The notes beneath the pieces were generated by a model that did no database searches, was not told the origin of the DNA, and saw nothing but the letters and a program-made list of their open reading frames with translations. From Streptomyces sp. NBC_01276 (GTDB taxonomy: Bacteria > Actinomycetota > Actinomycetes > Streptomycetales > Streptomycetaceae), in contig NZ_CP108442.1 of NCBI RefSeq assembly GCF_041435355.1, positions 3,968,001-4,032,000 of the forward strand: a DNA stretch of 64,000 nt, written 5' to 3'. Below are positions 34,831-45,186 of the stretch, in pieces (position 1 is the stretch's first letter; each line of letters opens with the position of its first letter). The position numbers and the translations under genes were made by a program.

Positions 34831-35730
34831 TCAGCCGCCCAGGACCGGCCCCAGGTCGATCCGCGCGAGGCGCTCGGGGTCGGTGAGGATGTCCAGCGCG
34901 GTGATCACGCCGCCCCGGACGGTGAACGACATGACCGAGAGCGGGGTGCCGTCCGCGGCCACCGCCACCACGCCCGGTGTTCCGTTGACCAGTGCGGGGT
35001 GCGCGGCTTCGGCGAACCGGGCGAACAGGATGGCCTGCGAGGCCACGTTCACCGCACCCCGGCGCAGCACTCCCGGCCGCAGCGTGCCGCCGTCGGACCG
35101 GGCCACGACGTCCGGGTCGAGCAGGGCCACCAGGGCGTCGAGGTCCCCGCCGCGCGCGGCGGCGAGGAAGGCGTCGACGACCTCCCGGCGGCGGGCGAGG
35201 TCCGTGTCGGGGGCCGGGGCCGCGCCCTGGACGCGGCGCCGGGCCCGGCTGGCGAGCTGGCGCGTGCCGGCCGCGGTCCGGCCGAGGACGGGCGCGATCT
35301 CCTCGAAGGGCACCCCGAACAGGTCGTGCAGGACGAAGGCCAGCCGTTCGGCGGGCGCGAGGGTCTCCAGTACGACCATCAGGGCGAGGCCGACCGAGTC
35401 CGCGACGAGCACCTCCTGCTCGGGATCGACCCGGTCGGGACCGCTGACCACCGGGTCGGGCAGCCGGACGGGGCCGTTCCCGTCTTCCAGCGGCTGCTCG
35501 CGGCGGGTGGCGCGGGCCCGCAGCATGTCCAGGCAGACCCGCCCGGTCACCGTGGTGAGCCAGCCGCCCAGGTTGGCCACGGCGCCGACGTCGGAGCGGT
35601 TCAGCTTGAGCCAGGTCTCCTGCACGGCGTCCTCGGCGTCGCCCAGCGAGCCCAGCATCCGGTAGGCCACCGCCCGCAGGTGCGCCCGGTGCGCGTCGAA
35701 CCGCTCGGCCAGAAGGTCGTTCCCGTTCAT
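34831..35730 (-). CDS. ECF41-type sigma factor with SnoaL-like C-terminal domain
   Basis: 299 aa. Region 2 (RAVAYRMLGSLGDAEDAVQETWLKL), region 4 (LAPAERLAFVLHDLFGVPFEEIAPVLGRTAAGTRQLASRARRRV) and a 100-residue C-terminal NTF2/SnoaL-like domain. Members of ECF41 lack an anti-sigma gene and use that domain for self-control; the linker motif appears as LPDPV and the C-terminal DGGGK-type motif as SDGGT. ATG 35730 is used; an ATG at 35739 is possible. Convergent with the aldo-keto reductase. Confidence 0.9.
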   Translation of the reverse strand: MNGNDLLAERFDAHRAHLRAVAYRMLGSLGDAEDAVQETWLKLNRSDVGAVANLGGWLTTVTGRVCLDMLRARATRREQPLEDGNGPVRLPDPVVSGPDRVDPEQEVLVADSVGLALMVVLETLAPAERLAFVLHDLFGVPFEEIAPVLGRTAAGTRQLASRARRRVQGAAPAPDTDLARRREVVDAFLAAARGGDLDALVALLDPDVVARSDGGTLRPGVLRRGAVNVASQAILFARFAEAAHPALVNGTPGVVAVAADGTPLSVMSFTVRGGVITALDILTDPERLARIDLGPVLGG

Positions 35731-35930
35731 CTGCCCCATCCCCGTGCCGCGTTCCTCCACTGCCTGGAGGACCGTAACCGCCACGGCGGGCGGGCGGCGT
35801 AAAAGGGCTCCGCGGGTGGACGCGGACCGTGACGGTGCGGATGCAGAAGGTGGTGGATGCGTTTATTTTGACACCTGTGGTCATAGGTCGTGACTGCGTT
35901 GATCTGCCCCCTTTGAGGAAGGCCTCACCC

Positions 35931-36359
35931 ATGAAGCGTTTCCCCGTGATCGGCGCGCTCTGCGTTACCGCGGCGTTCGGCCTCGCGGCCTGTTCCGACA
36001 ACAGCAGCTCGCCGGCCGAGGAGGCCAGCCAGGCCTCCGCGGACCTCTGCACCGACCTGAACGCCCTCAAGGCCGACAACGCCAAGCTGAAGGCCCTGAA
36101 CCCCGCCGTGTCGACCAAGGACCAGGTCCAGAGCGCCATCGACGCGGTGCAGAAGGACTGGGAAAACGTCAAGAGCAACACGCAGAAGATGAAGCAGTCG
36201 GAGCAGGAGGCCGTGAAGTCGGCCGCCGAGGGCCTCAAGAAGGGCTACCAGGACCTGCCCGGGGACACCACCGGCAAGGACGCGCTCACTCAGCTCCAGC
36301 CGCAGATCCAGAACCTCGACCAGGCGGTGGCGGCCGCCTCGACCCGGCTCAAGTGCTGA
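35931..36359 (+). CDS. Small lipoprotein with coiled-coil-like helices
   Basis: 142 aa. Signal peptide MKRFPVIGALCVTAAFGLAAC with lipobox (Cys 21). The mature protein is Lys/Gln/Ala-rich with heptad-like helices (DLNALKADNAKLKALNP, WENVKSNTQKMKQSEQEAVKSAAEGL). It ends in a Cys. GAGGAAGG precedes ATG 35931. A TTGACA hexamer lies about 60 nt upstream in an AT-rich stretch. Followed by a strong hairpin. Function unknown. Confidence 0.82.
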   Translation: MKRFPVIGALCVTAAFGLAACSDNSSSPAEEASQASADLCTDLNALKADNAKLKALNPAVSTKDQVQSAIDAVQKDWENVKSNTQKMKQSEQEAVKSAAEGLKKGYQDLPGDTTGKDALTQLQPQIQNLDQAVAAASTRLKC

Positions 36360-36375
36360 CCCGGTGACACCCGCC

Positions 36376-36417
36376 CGCCCGGTGGGGCCCCCGTTTCCGG
36401 GGAGGCCCCACCGGGCG
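36376..36417 (+). terminator. Terminator hairpin after lipoprotein gene
   Basis: 14-bp perfect outer stem: CGCCCGGTGGGGCC (36376-36389) with GGCCCCACCGGGCG (36404-36417). Inner CCCCG/CGGGG pairing around TTT extends it. It separates the lipoprotein gene from the BrkB-like gene. Confidence 0.82.
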
Positions 36418-36505
36418 GTGGCGCGTCGGCGAAATGCGTGACATCTCCGATTTCGCCGCGGTTCTCGGGCATGGTGGTGCTCCCGTGCCCCATGAGGAGT
36501 CCTCC

Positions 36506-37381
36506 GTGCCCGAACCGGAAGCCGGGCCCCGGCTGTTCGCCATCCCCGGCTGGATGCGCAAGCACACCCCGGTGCTGACCCGGCTGATCGAGCAGCTCGC
36601 CGCCGTCAGGGTGCTGGACTGCGCCACCCGGCTGGCCGCACAGGCCTTCCTCGGCGGGCTGCCCGCCCTCTTCGTCATCGGCACCGTCGGTCCGGACTGG
36701 ATGCAGGACCAGCTGACCCACTCCCTCCGCGCGGCCATGGGCCTCCAGGACGCCGCCCTGGACCAGGTCCTCTCGGTCTACTCCGCCAAGGACCCCACCA
36801 CCGCCACGACCACCGGCGCCGTGGGCATCATCGTGACGCTGGCATCGGCCACCGCCTGCAGCCGCGCCCTCCAGCGGACCTGCGAGCGCTCCTGGCACCT
36901 GCCCAAGGCCAAGGCCGCCGTGGCGGCCTGGCGCTGGATCGCCTGGCTCACCGTCTGGCTCGCCGCGCTGCTGTTCCAGGGGCCGTTGCAGAACGCCTTC
37001 GGCACCGGCGCGGTCACCGGTTTCGCCCTGGCGGTGGTGAGCGGCACGCTGCTGTGGTGGTGGACCCAGCACCTGCTGCTCGGAGCCCGGATCCCGTGGC
37101 TGCCGCTGCTACCCGGGGCCCTGCTGGCGGGGGTGGGGGAACAGGTGCTGACCCTGGCGTCGCGGGTCTACATGCCCCGCACCCTGAACCGCAGCATGCA
37201 GGAGTTCGGCGCCCTGGGGTCGGTCTTCGTCGTGCTGTCCTGGCTGATCACGCTGTTCGTCGTGATCACCCTCGCCATCGCCGTCGGCTACGTGGCCGCG
37301 CACGAGCCCCCGCTCGCCCGCTGGCTGCGCACCCCGCCGCGGCCGGCCCCGACGAAGGCGTCGGGGCCGGCCGCGGCGTGA
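36506..37381 (+). CDS. YihY/BrkB family membrane protein
   Basis: 291 aa with about six helices. The family pattern is visible: RLAAQAFLGGLPALFVIG near residue 50, ASATACSRALQRTCERSW, and a late GALGSVFVVLSWLITLFVVITLAIAVGYVAA (position of the conserved YG/W motifs). Called virulence factor BrkB or RNase BN by history, but these are membrane proteins of unknown function. GTG 36506 has GAGGAG 6 nt upstream; an ATG at 36434 lacks a ribosome site. Confidence 0.85.
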   Translation: MPEPEAGPRLFAIPGWMRKHTPVLTRLIEQLAAVRVLDCATRLAAQAFLGGLPALFVIGTVGPDWMQDQLTHSLRAAMGLQDAALDQVLSVYSAKDPTTATTTGAVGIIVTLASATACSRALQRTCERSWHLPKAKAAVAAWRWIAWLTVWLAALLFQGPLQNAFGTGAVTGFALAVVSGTLLWWWTQHLLLGARIPWLPLLPGALLAGVGEQVLTLASRVYMPRTLNRSMQEFGALGSVFVVLSWLITLFVVITLAIAVGYVAAHEPPLARWLRTPPRPAPTKASGPAAA

Positions 37382-37391
37382 CGGCGTACGG

Positions 37392-38732
37392 CTACCGGTC
37401 CCCGTGCCCGGGGCTCCCGGTACCGGGTTCCCGGCCGCCGGCCCCCGCCCCGTTCCCGGCGCGGCCGCCCGCCGCGAGCAGCGCGAGGACGGCGAGGGCG
37501 ACCAGCAGGATGAGCACCAGCAGCAGGACCGTGAGCACCGTCGGGTGGTTCCACAGCGCGAACACCAGCGCCAGCACGATCAGCACGCCCACCGTGAGCG
37601 GGCGCCGCCGGGCTTCCACCCAGCCGCCCGCGCCGCCCGCCGTCACCCCGTGGGCGGCGCCCCAGCGCACGGTGGAGTCGGCCCGGCGCTCGGCGCCGCC
37701 GCGGACGGCCCGCGGCAGCCGGCCGGCGCCGGACAGGTAGGCGCCGAGCGCGATGACGATCCCGAGGACGAGCGCGGTCCGCAGGCTGACCCGCAGGAAC
37801 CGCACCAGCGTGTCGAAGATCGCCGCGGCGGCGTCCCGGGACTGGACCTGCTCCGGGAGGTGGTCGAGGTAGTAGCGGCGGGCGATGACCAGCCCGATGG
37901 CGACGAGCAGGCAGGCGCCCGCCCCGCACAGCGCCATGACCACCAGGGCCCGGCGGCGGCGCCGGGCGAGCAGCACCCCGGCCGCCGCGAGGACCACGGT
38001 GATCACGGGAAGCCAGTTGCCGGCGATGTCGAGGAGCCGGACACCGCCCCGGATCTTCTGCAGCTCGTCCGAGTGGAAGAGCACCATCTGCTTTTTGACG
38101 TCGGGGATCTTCTCGGCCGGGGAGAGCCCCGCCTTGACGAGGTCCTGCTTGACCGTCTCGACGGCCTCGCCGACGTCGAGGGTGACGGTGCCGCCCTCGA
38201 CGCCGATCGCGCCGCGGCCCTTGCCCGTCAGCGCGTGCACGACGGACTGGTGGGCGACCCGGTTGGCCTGGGTCCAGACCTTGTCGAACGCCCGGCTCGA
38301 CACGAAGCGGCTCGCCACCTTGGAGACGGCCTGGTCGGCGGCCGAGTCCAGCTGGGGGCCCAGCGACTTGACCGCCGTACCGACGCGCGGCGGCAGGCCC
38401 TGGGACTCCAGCCACTTGGCCAGGTCCGCGGTGACCTGCGAGCCGTCGATCCGTACGTCGGCCGCCTCCGTGATGCGGTGGACGGCGGCGGCCTCGACCG
38501 CCGGGTTCGAGGCCAGCGGGGCGACCGTGGACACGTAGCGGTTGGTGTCCAGCACGATGTCGTGCACCCAGACGGTCAGGAGGGACACCGGTACGAGGAG
38601 GCAGGCGAGCGTGATCAGCACGGCCGACGCGGTGCTCGCGGCGATCCTGCGCCCCCGCGACGGCGGGGGAGGAGGGGGAGCCGCGGCCGGGGCCCGGGGT
38701 GAGGGCGGGGGCGGCTCGGACGGCTGACTCAT
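37392..38732 (-). CDS. Membrane protein, paralogue of 20193-21020 product, with extra C-terminal helices
   Basis: 446 aa. Pro-rich N-terminus (SEPPPPSPRAPAAAPPPPP), TM1 at about 33-55, an extracytoplasmic domain starting with DTNRYVSTVAPLASNPAVEAA, then helices near 230-250, 255-280 and 305-325, a short cytoplasmic stretch, and a C-terminal helix pair (about 375-425). The first 330 residues parallel the shorter protein at 20193-21020. No catalytic motif. ATG 38732 has GGGAGG upstream. Function unknown. Confidence 0.78.
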   Translation of the reverse strand: MSQPSEPPPPSPRAPAAAPPPPPPSRGRRIAASTASAVLITLACLLVPVSLLTVWVHDIVLDTNRYVSTVAPLASNPAVEAAAVHRITEAADVRIDGSQVTADLAKWLESQGLPPRVGTAVKSLGPQLDSAADQAVSKVASRFVSSRAFDKVWTQANRVAHQSVVHALTGKGRGAIGVEGGTVTLDVGEAVETVKQDLVKAGLSPAEKIPDVKKQMVLFHSDELQKIRGGVRLLDIAGNWLPVITVVLAAAGVLLARRRRRALVVMALCGAGACLLVAIGLVIARRYYLDHLPEQVQSRDAAAAIFDTLVRFLRVSLRTALVLGIVIALGAYLSGAGRLPRAVRGGAERRADSTVRWGAAHGVTAGGAGGWVEARRRPLTVGVLIVLALVFALWNHPTVLTVLLLVLILLVALAVLALLAAGGRAGNGAGAGGREPGTGSPGHGDR

Positions 38733-38884
38733 GGCCCTCCCGGGGACGGGGGAGGCACGGCGCCTCTCGCGTCCATTGACGGCCCTGCGGACCGTGGTCG
38801 CACCCCGGGTTGCGCCCACCGGGTGGTGGCTCCGTCCGGATTCGGCAGCGTACGGCGCGGGGTCGGTGAATACAATCGGCTTCC

Positions 38885-39253
38885 ATGTCGAAGCCCGACC
38901 AGCTGCTCGTGGACATCGCCGCCCTGGTGGAGTCCGCGCAGAGCAATCAGATGTCCCTGACCGTGGTCACCGGGGGTGGCGTCATCACCGGCCGGCTGGC
39001 CCCCGAAGCCGTCTGGAGGCAGCGCGTGGCGGAGGTCCTGACGGACTCGGCCCGGCTGACCGAGTTCTCCGCCGCCTTCACGGGTCCCGCGGGTCCCACG
39101 GCCACGGACGGCCCACCCACCCATCTGCACTTCCACGTCGCCCGCATCCTCCAGGGCACCGTGGGCATCCCCGAGACGGGCGGCATGTACCGCGTCGCGA
39201 TCGAGGACGTAGGCGCCTGGACCGTCGGCGACTTCAGCTACTCCGACAGCTGA
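38885..39253 (+). CDS. Conserved hypothetical protein
   Basis: 122 aa, soluble, no signal peptide. Predicted beta-rich, with a glycine turn SLTVVTGGGVITGRLAPEAVW near residue 25-45 and a HLHFHVARILQG strand near 85. It is not a family I recognise with confidence; the small-barrel pattern resembles Sm-like or gas-vesicle-accessory folds only loosely. Ends before a strong bidirectional hairpin. Confidence 0.75.
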   Translation: MSKPDQLLVDIAALVESAQSNQMSLTVVTGGGVITGRLAPEAVWRQRVAEVLTDSARLTEFSAAFTGPAGPTATDGPPTHLHFHVARILQGTVGIPETGGMYRVAIEDVGAWTVGDFSYSDS

Positions 39254-39270
39254 GCCGCTCCCGCACAGCA

Positions 39271-39316
39271 CACGGACGGGGCCCCGCCGGCACGCTGCGG
39301 TGGGGCCCCGTCCGTG
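39271..39316. terminator. Bidirectional terminator
   Basis: 18-bp stem with one G-T pair: 39271-39288 (starting CACGGACGGGGC) with 39299-39316. It lies between the convergent hypothetical and beta-lactamase-fold genes, overlapping nothing coding. Confidence 0.85.
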
Positions 39317-39318
39317 CG

Positions 39319-40716
<1,398 letters not shown>

Positions 40717-40903
40717 ACCGAAATCCCATCCCAAAAGGGATAAACCACCCTATTTTACCAACACCTATTGATCGCCATCGTCAGGGCGCCGTCGATACCG
40801 GTGGGCGACGATCTCCTCGACCCGGCCGTACACCGGGGAGCCATCGACGCGCAGGGCGCAGGAGCCATCAACTCCCCGCCACTCTCAACGTATAGCGCAC
40901 CGG

Positions 40904-40923
40904 GGGGCTTGCGGCAAGGCCCC
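40904..40923 (+). promoter_or_regulatory. Rifamycin-associated element (RAE) upstream of helR
   Basis: GGGCTTGCGGCAAGGCCCC at 40905-40923 matches the inverted-repeat RAE found upstream of rifamycin-resistance genes in actinobacteria. It lies 64 nt before the helR start and just downstream of a TATAGC -10-like hexamer (about 40890). It predicts induction by rifamycins. Confidence 0.85.
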
Positions 40924-40986
40924 GGTCGTCGGTCAGAATCGCCGACCGAGGCCACGACCGGCCGGGAACAGCGGAAACAGGAGAGC

Positions 40987-43170
40987 ATGCACCCCCTGAC
41001 CCTCAGTGCGACCACCAGCGCGACCACCAGTGCGTTCGACCTTCCCGAGCACCTCGCCGCCAAGGCCGACCCGGCGTTGACCGCCGGCGACGAGCAGCAC
41101 TTCGCGGCCGTCACGGAGACGCTCGACGAGGCGATCGCCGAACTCACCGACCGCCTCGCCGCCCTGCGCAAGGCACCCGGAGGCGCCGGCCGGGAGGCGA
41201 TGGAGCGGGACACGGAGATCCACCGCCTCACGGGCCGCCTGCGCACCCTGCGTCGCTTCGGTCGGGACCTGTGCCTGGGACACGTCGTCGGCGCGGACGG
41301 CTCCGAACCCGTCTACATCGGGCGGCTCGGCCTCACCGACAGCACCGGCCGCCGGCTGCTCCTCGACTGGCGCTCGCCCGCCGCCGAGCCGTTCTTCGCC
41401 GCGACCCACGCCAACCCGATGGGCCTCGCCAGCCGGCGCAGGTACCGCTGGACCCGCGGCCGGATCAGCGACTACTGGGACGAGGTCTTCACCGCCGACG
41501 GGCTCGAAGGGCGCGCCGCGCTCGACGACCAGTCGGCCTTCATCGCCGGCCTCGGCGCCAACCGGTCCGCCCGGATGCGGGACGTCCTCACCACCATCCA
41601 GGCCGACCAGGACGCCATCATCCGGGCCGGCTCCCGCGGCGCCCTCGTCGTCGACGGCGGTCCGGGCACGGGCAAGACCGTCGTCGCCCTGCACCGGACC
41701 GCCCACCTCCTCTACTCCGACCCGCGGCTCGGCCACCGGCGCGGCGGCGTGCTGTTCGTCGGCCCGCACCGTCCCTACCTGGCCTACGTGGAAGACGTCC
41801 TGCCCAGCCTCGGCGAGGAGGGCGTGCGGACCTGCACCCTGCGCGACCTCGTCGAGGAGGGGGCCGGCGCCGGGGCCGAGACCGACCCGGACGCGGCCCG
41901 CCTGAAGGCGTCCGCGGACATGGTGAAGGCGATCGAGAGGGCCGTCGCGTTCTACGAGGAGCCGCCCACCGAGGGGATGACGGTCACCACCGACTGGGCC
42001 GACCTCCGGCTGAGCGCCGACGACTGGGCCGACGCGTTCGACGCCGGACGCGGCACCCCGCACAACGAGGCCCGCGAGCTGATCCTGGAGGAACTCGTCA
42101 CGATCCTGGGCGAGCGGCTCGGCGGCGAGGTCCCGCACGAAACGCTGCGCGGGTCGCTCCTGCGGGACGAGGAACTGGTCGAGGCCCTCGACCGCGCGTG
42201 GCCGATGCTCGACGCGGCCGACCTCGTCGGGGACCTCTGGTCGGTCCCCGCCTACCTGCGCCTGTGCGCCCCCTGGCTCGGCCCGGACGACGTCCGCACG
42301 CTGCGTCGCGCCGACGCCCGTGCCTGGACGGTGTCCGACCTGCCGCTCCTGGACGCGGCGCGCCGACGCCTCGGCGACCCGGGGGCGTCCCTGCGCAAGC
42401 GCCGGCACGACGCCTCCGTCGCCGCCCAACGCGAACGCCTGGCCGGGGTCATCGACAACGTCCTCGCCGCCGACGACGACGGCGAGGGCGCGGTGACGAT
42501 GCTGCGCGGCCGGGACCTCCAGGACAGCCTCATCGACGAGAGCGCCCTGCCCGCCGCCGACCCCGAACCCCTCGCCGGTCCGTTCGCGCACATCGTCGTG
42601 GACGAGGCCCAGGAGCTGACCGACGCCGAGTGGCAGATGCTGCTGCTCCGCTGCCCGTCCCGGAGCTTCACGATCGTCGGGGACCGGGCCCAGGACCGGC
42701 GCGGGTTCACGGAGTCGTGGCGGGAACGCCTGGAGCGGGTCGGCCTCGACCGGATCGAGCTGGCCTCCCTGAGCGTCAACTACCGCACCCCGGAGGAGAT
42801 CATGGCCGAAGCCGAGCCGGTCATCCGCGCCGCGCTCCCGGACGCCAACGTGCCGTCCTCGATCCGCGGCAGCGGCATCCCCGTCGTCCACGGCCCGGTC
42901 ACCGACCTGCGCGAGGTCCTCGACGCGTGGCTCGCCGAACACGCCGAAGGGGTCGCCTGCGTCATCACCGCCGAGGACCTCGCCGAGGGAGCCCTCCCGG
43001 CGAGCTCCCGCGTCCGCTCCCTGACCCCGGAACTCTCGAAGGGACTCGAATTCGACCTGGTCGTCCTCATCGACCCGGCCGCCTTCGGCGAGGGCGTCGA
43101 AGGCGCCGTGAACCGCTACGTGGCCATGACCCGCGCCACCCAGCGCCTGGTCGTCCTCACCTCTTCCTGA
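40987..43170 (+). CDS. helR: HelR, RNA-polymerase-associated rifamycin-resistance helicase
   Basis: 727 aa, a HelD-like superfamily-1 ATPase. Leucine/arginine-rich N-terminal coiled coil (about 30-90), an SH3-like strand region (GHVVGADGSEPVYIGRLGL), Walker A GGPGTGKTVVALHR near residue 223, Walker B VVDEAQELTDAEW near 540, and late SKGLEFDLVVL and YVAMTRATQRL motifs. HelR proteins bind RNA polymerase and displace rifamycins (shown in Streptomyces venezuelae). The RAE upstream supports HelR rather than general HelD. AGGAGAGC precedes ATG 40987. Confidence 0.93.
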   Translation: MHPLTLSATTSATTSAFDLPEHLAAKADPALTAGDEQHFAAVTETLDEAIAELTDRLAALRKAPGGAGREAMERDTEIHRLTGRLRTLRRFGRDLCLGHVVGADGSEPVYIGRLGLTDSTGRRLLLDWRSPAAEPFFAATHANPMGLASRRRYRWTRGRISDYWDEVFTADGLEGRAALDDQSAFIAGLGANRSARMRDVLTTIQADQDAIIRAGSRGALVVDGGPGTGKTVVALHRTAHLLYSDPRLGHRRGGVLFVGPHRPYLAYVEDVLPSLGEEGVRTCTLRDLVEEGAGAGAETDPDAARLKASADMVKAIERAVAFYEEPPTEGMTVTTDWADLRLSADDWADAFDAGRGTPHNEARELILEELVTILGERLGGEVPHETLRGSLLRDEELVEALDRAWPMLDAADLVGDLWSVPAYLRLCAPWLGPDDVRTLRRADARAWTVSDLPLLDAARRRLGDPGASLRKRRHDASVAAQRERLAGVIDNVLAADDDGEGAVTMLRGRDLQDSLIDESALPAADPEPLAGPFAHIVVDEAQELTDAEWQMLLLRCPSRSFTIVGDRAQDRRGFTESWRERLERVGLDRIELASLSVNYRTPEEIMAEAEPVIRAALPDANVPSSIRGSGIPVVHGPVTDLREVLDAWLAEHAEGVACVITAEDLAEGALPASSRVRSLTPELSKGLEFDLVVLIDPAAFGEGVEGAVNRYVAMTRATQRLVVLTSS

Positions 43171-43215
43171 TCGCGACCCCGCCGCCGGGGCCCGGGGCCG
43201 CCGACGGGTGCCGGC

Positions 43216-43232
43216 GGCCCTCCGGGAGGGCC
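43216..43232. terminator. Short hairpin between convergent helR and GmrSD-like gene
   Basis: GGCCCTC-CGG-GAGGGCC, a 7-bp perfect stem in the 63-bp gap between stops. Likely weak bidirectional terminator. Confidence 0.5.
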
Positions 43233-43233
43233 G

Positions 43234-45033
43234 TCACGGGGAGTCCGCCTCAGCGGCGTCGGCCAGGATCGGCTTGCCCATCTCCTCCGCGACCCTGGCC
43301 AGCAGCGCCGCCTTGCGCGCGTCGAAGAAGGCGCCGAAGTCATCGGCCCGCATCAGGTCCGGCCGTACGAGGTGCGTCACGACGTGCGCCTCCACGTCCG
43401 GCCGGGTGCTCTCGGCGCTCTTGGCCAGCCGGTCCAGGTACGAGGAGGGGGCCTGGCTCCCGATGATCCGGTTGGTCCGGGCGGCCAACGGGGTCTTGTT
43501 GATCACCGAGTTGTAGACCTCCGGCCGGTGCCCCTCCTTCTCGCACCACGCCTTCGGGAAGATGTGGTGGATGTCGACGGCCTCGTCGAAGTAGTCGGTC
43601 ACCTTCACCGGCTCGCCCGTCCGCCAGTCGGCGGCCCCGGCCTTGAGCAGCAGGGCGTAGATGCCCTTGTACGCCGCGCTCTGGCGGGTGCGCAGCGTCA
43701 GCAGCCGGCCCGGTGCGAACTGGGCGGCCGTGATGGTCCTCGGCTCCTGCTCCGCGCCGCGGATCCAGTCCACGACGTCCTGGAGGTCCTGGCTGAAGCG
43801 GGTCTCGGTGGCGCCCCCGTACAGCTCTCCGAACACCCCGCACCAGTACCAGCGGGCCAGCTTGCGCCGGGCCCCGGCGGGTTCGGCCGCCTCACCGGTC
43901 GCGGCCAGGATGGCGGCGAGCGGGATCAGCTGGGTGCCGTACGGCAGGAACCTGGTGTCGAAGAAGTACTGCTGGTGCAGGAACCTCGCCGCCTTCCTGA
44001 ACCCCTCGACGACCGCCGGCGCGTACTCCTCGTAGTCCTTCAACGAGAGCGCGAGCATGTCCTTGCGCTTGCAGCCGACCCGGGGGAGACGGTCCTCCTC
44101 CGTGCCGCGGGCCGCCTCGGCGACGCGCCGCTGGTAGGTGGCCAGCAGGGTGACGGCCTGAAGGAAGTCGGTGTTGGAGACCTCGCGCAGGATGCGGTAC
44201 TCGGGGGCCTGCCAGGAGGCGCGGCACACCCGCTCCCAGTGGTGGCGCAGGTCGAACTCGTCCGCCGCGTAGGTCGCGGTCAGCAGCTCGAACACGGTGA
44301 GGGTGACGCCGCCCGTGTTGACCTTCTCGAAGACCTGGCAGACCGCCTGGCGTTCGGTCGCCTTGCCGAGCTCGATGACGGGCACGTGGTAGAGGACGAA
44401 GGGCCTGATGAACGCCTTGTCGAAGTCCTTCCACAGCTGCCGCTTGGTCTTGTCGTACTCCCAGTGCTCCTCGAAGCCGTCCTCCCAGGCGTCGGGGTCG
44501 AGGACCGAGTTGAGGGGGAAGAGGTGGGCCTCGTACTCCTTGGCACGGGTCGAGAGGTCTTCGAGGACCTCGCCGCGGAAGTTGGTCACCTTGCGGGAGG
44601 CGGGCAGGAAGCGGATCGCGTCCTCGCGGTCGGTGTACGCGTCGAGGACCTTGCGCATGTCGACGTAGAACCAGCCGGACACCGGCTGCTTGCGGGTGTC
44701 CTGGGTGGCGACCGCGCGGTCGAGCTTGAGCGACTGGAAGAGCGACGTGAGCCGCTGCTGGCCGTCGAGGACCAGGGTCTCCGGCTCCTTCCCGGCCGGC
44801 GGCGCGGCACCTTCGATCGGGCGGTACTTGAAGCGGACGTCGCCGCCCGCGCGCAGGGTCATGAGGGTGCCGAGCGGGTAGCCGAGGGATATGGACGCCA
44901 GCAGACTCGCGATGTTGGGGTGCGGCCACACCCAGCCGCGCTGGAACTCGGGCAGCTGTGCCCGCCCGTCCTCGACCTGCTGCAACAGGTCGCGCAGCGG
45001 TCGCTTGTCGATGCTGAACGCTTCGTCGGCCAC
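43234..45033 (-). CDS. GmrSD-like DUF262/DUF1524 nuclease
   Basis: 599 aa, single chain with N-terminal DUF262 (ParB/Srx-like NTPase; motif VLDGQQRLTSLFQSL near residue 88, preceded by LPEFQRGWVWP) and C-terminal DUF1524 HNH nuclease (DIHHIFPKAWCEK near 490 and NSVINKTPLAARTNRIIGSQ). This matches type IV restriction enzymes of the GmrSD group, which cut glucosylated or otherwise modified phage DNA. GTG 45033 has GAGGAG 6 nt upstream. No modification or other defence gene flanks it. Confidence 0.9.
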   Translation of the reverse strand: MADEAFSIDKRPLRDLLQQVEDGRAQLPEFQRGWVWPHPNIASLLASISLGYPLGTLMTLRAGGDVRFKYRPIEGAAPPAGKEPETLVLDGQQRLTSLFQSLKLDRAVATQDTRKQPVSGWFYVDMRKVLDAYTDREDAIRFLPASRKVTNFRGEVLEDLSTRAKEYEAHLFPLNSVLDPDAWEDGFEEHWEYDKTKRQLWKDFDKAFIRPFVLYHVPVIELGKATERQAVCQVFEKVNTGGVTLTVFELLTATYAADEFDLRHHWERVCRASWQAPEYRILREVSNTDFLQAVTLLATYQRRVAEAARGTEEDRLPRVGCKRKDMLALSLKDYEEYAPAVVEGFRKAARFLHQQYFFDTRFLPYGTQLIPLAAILAATGEAAEPAGARRKLARWYWCGVFGELYGGATETRFSQDLQDVVDWIRGAEQEPRTITAAQFAPGRLLTLRTRQSAAYKGIYALLLKAGAADWRTGEPVKVTDYFDEAVDIHHIFPKAWCEKEGHRPEVYNSVINKTPLAARTNRIIGSQAPSSYLDRLAKSAESTRPDVEAHVVTHLVRPDLMRADDFGAFFDARKAALLARVAEEMGKPILADAAEADSP

Positions 45034-45186
45034 ATCGGCTCCTCGGGACACGGATCTCACGGCATGACGCGCTGAGATTAAACCGCTCCGGGCGTCCGGT
45101 CCGCCGCCTCGGGCCGACCGTCGCCCGGACGCGTGACGTGTGGTCCGGGGCGGTCGTCGGGGTCCGTGCGCGGTGCGTCCGGGATG

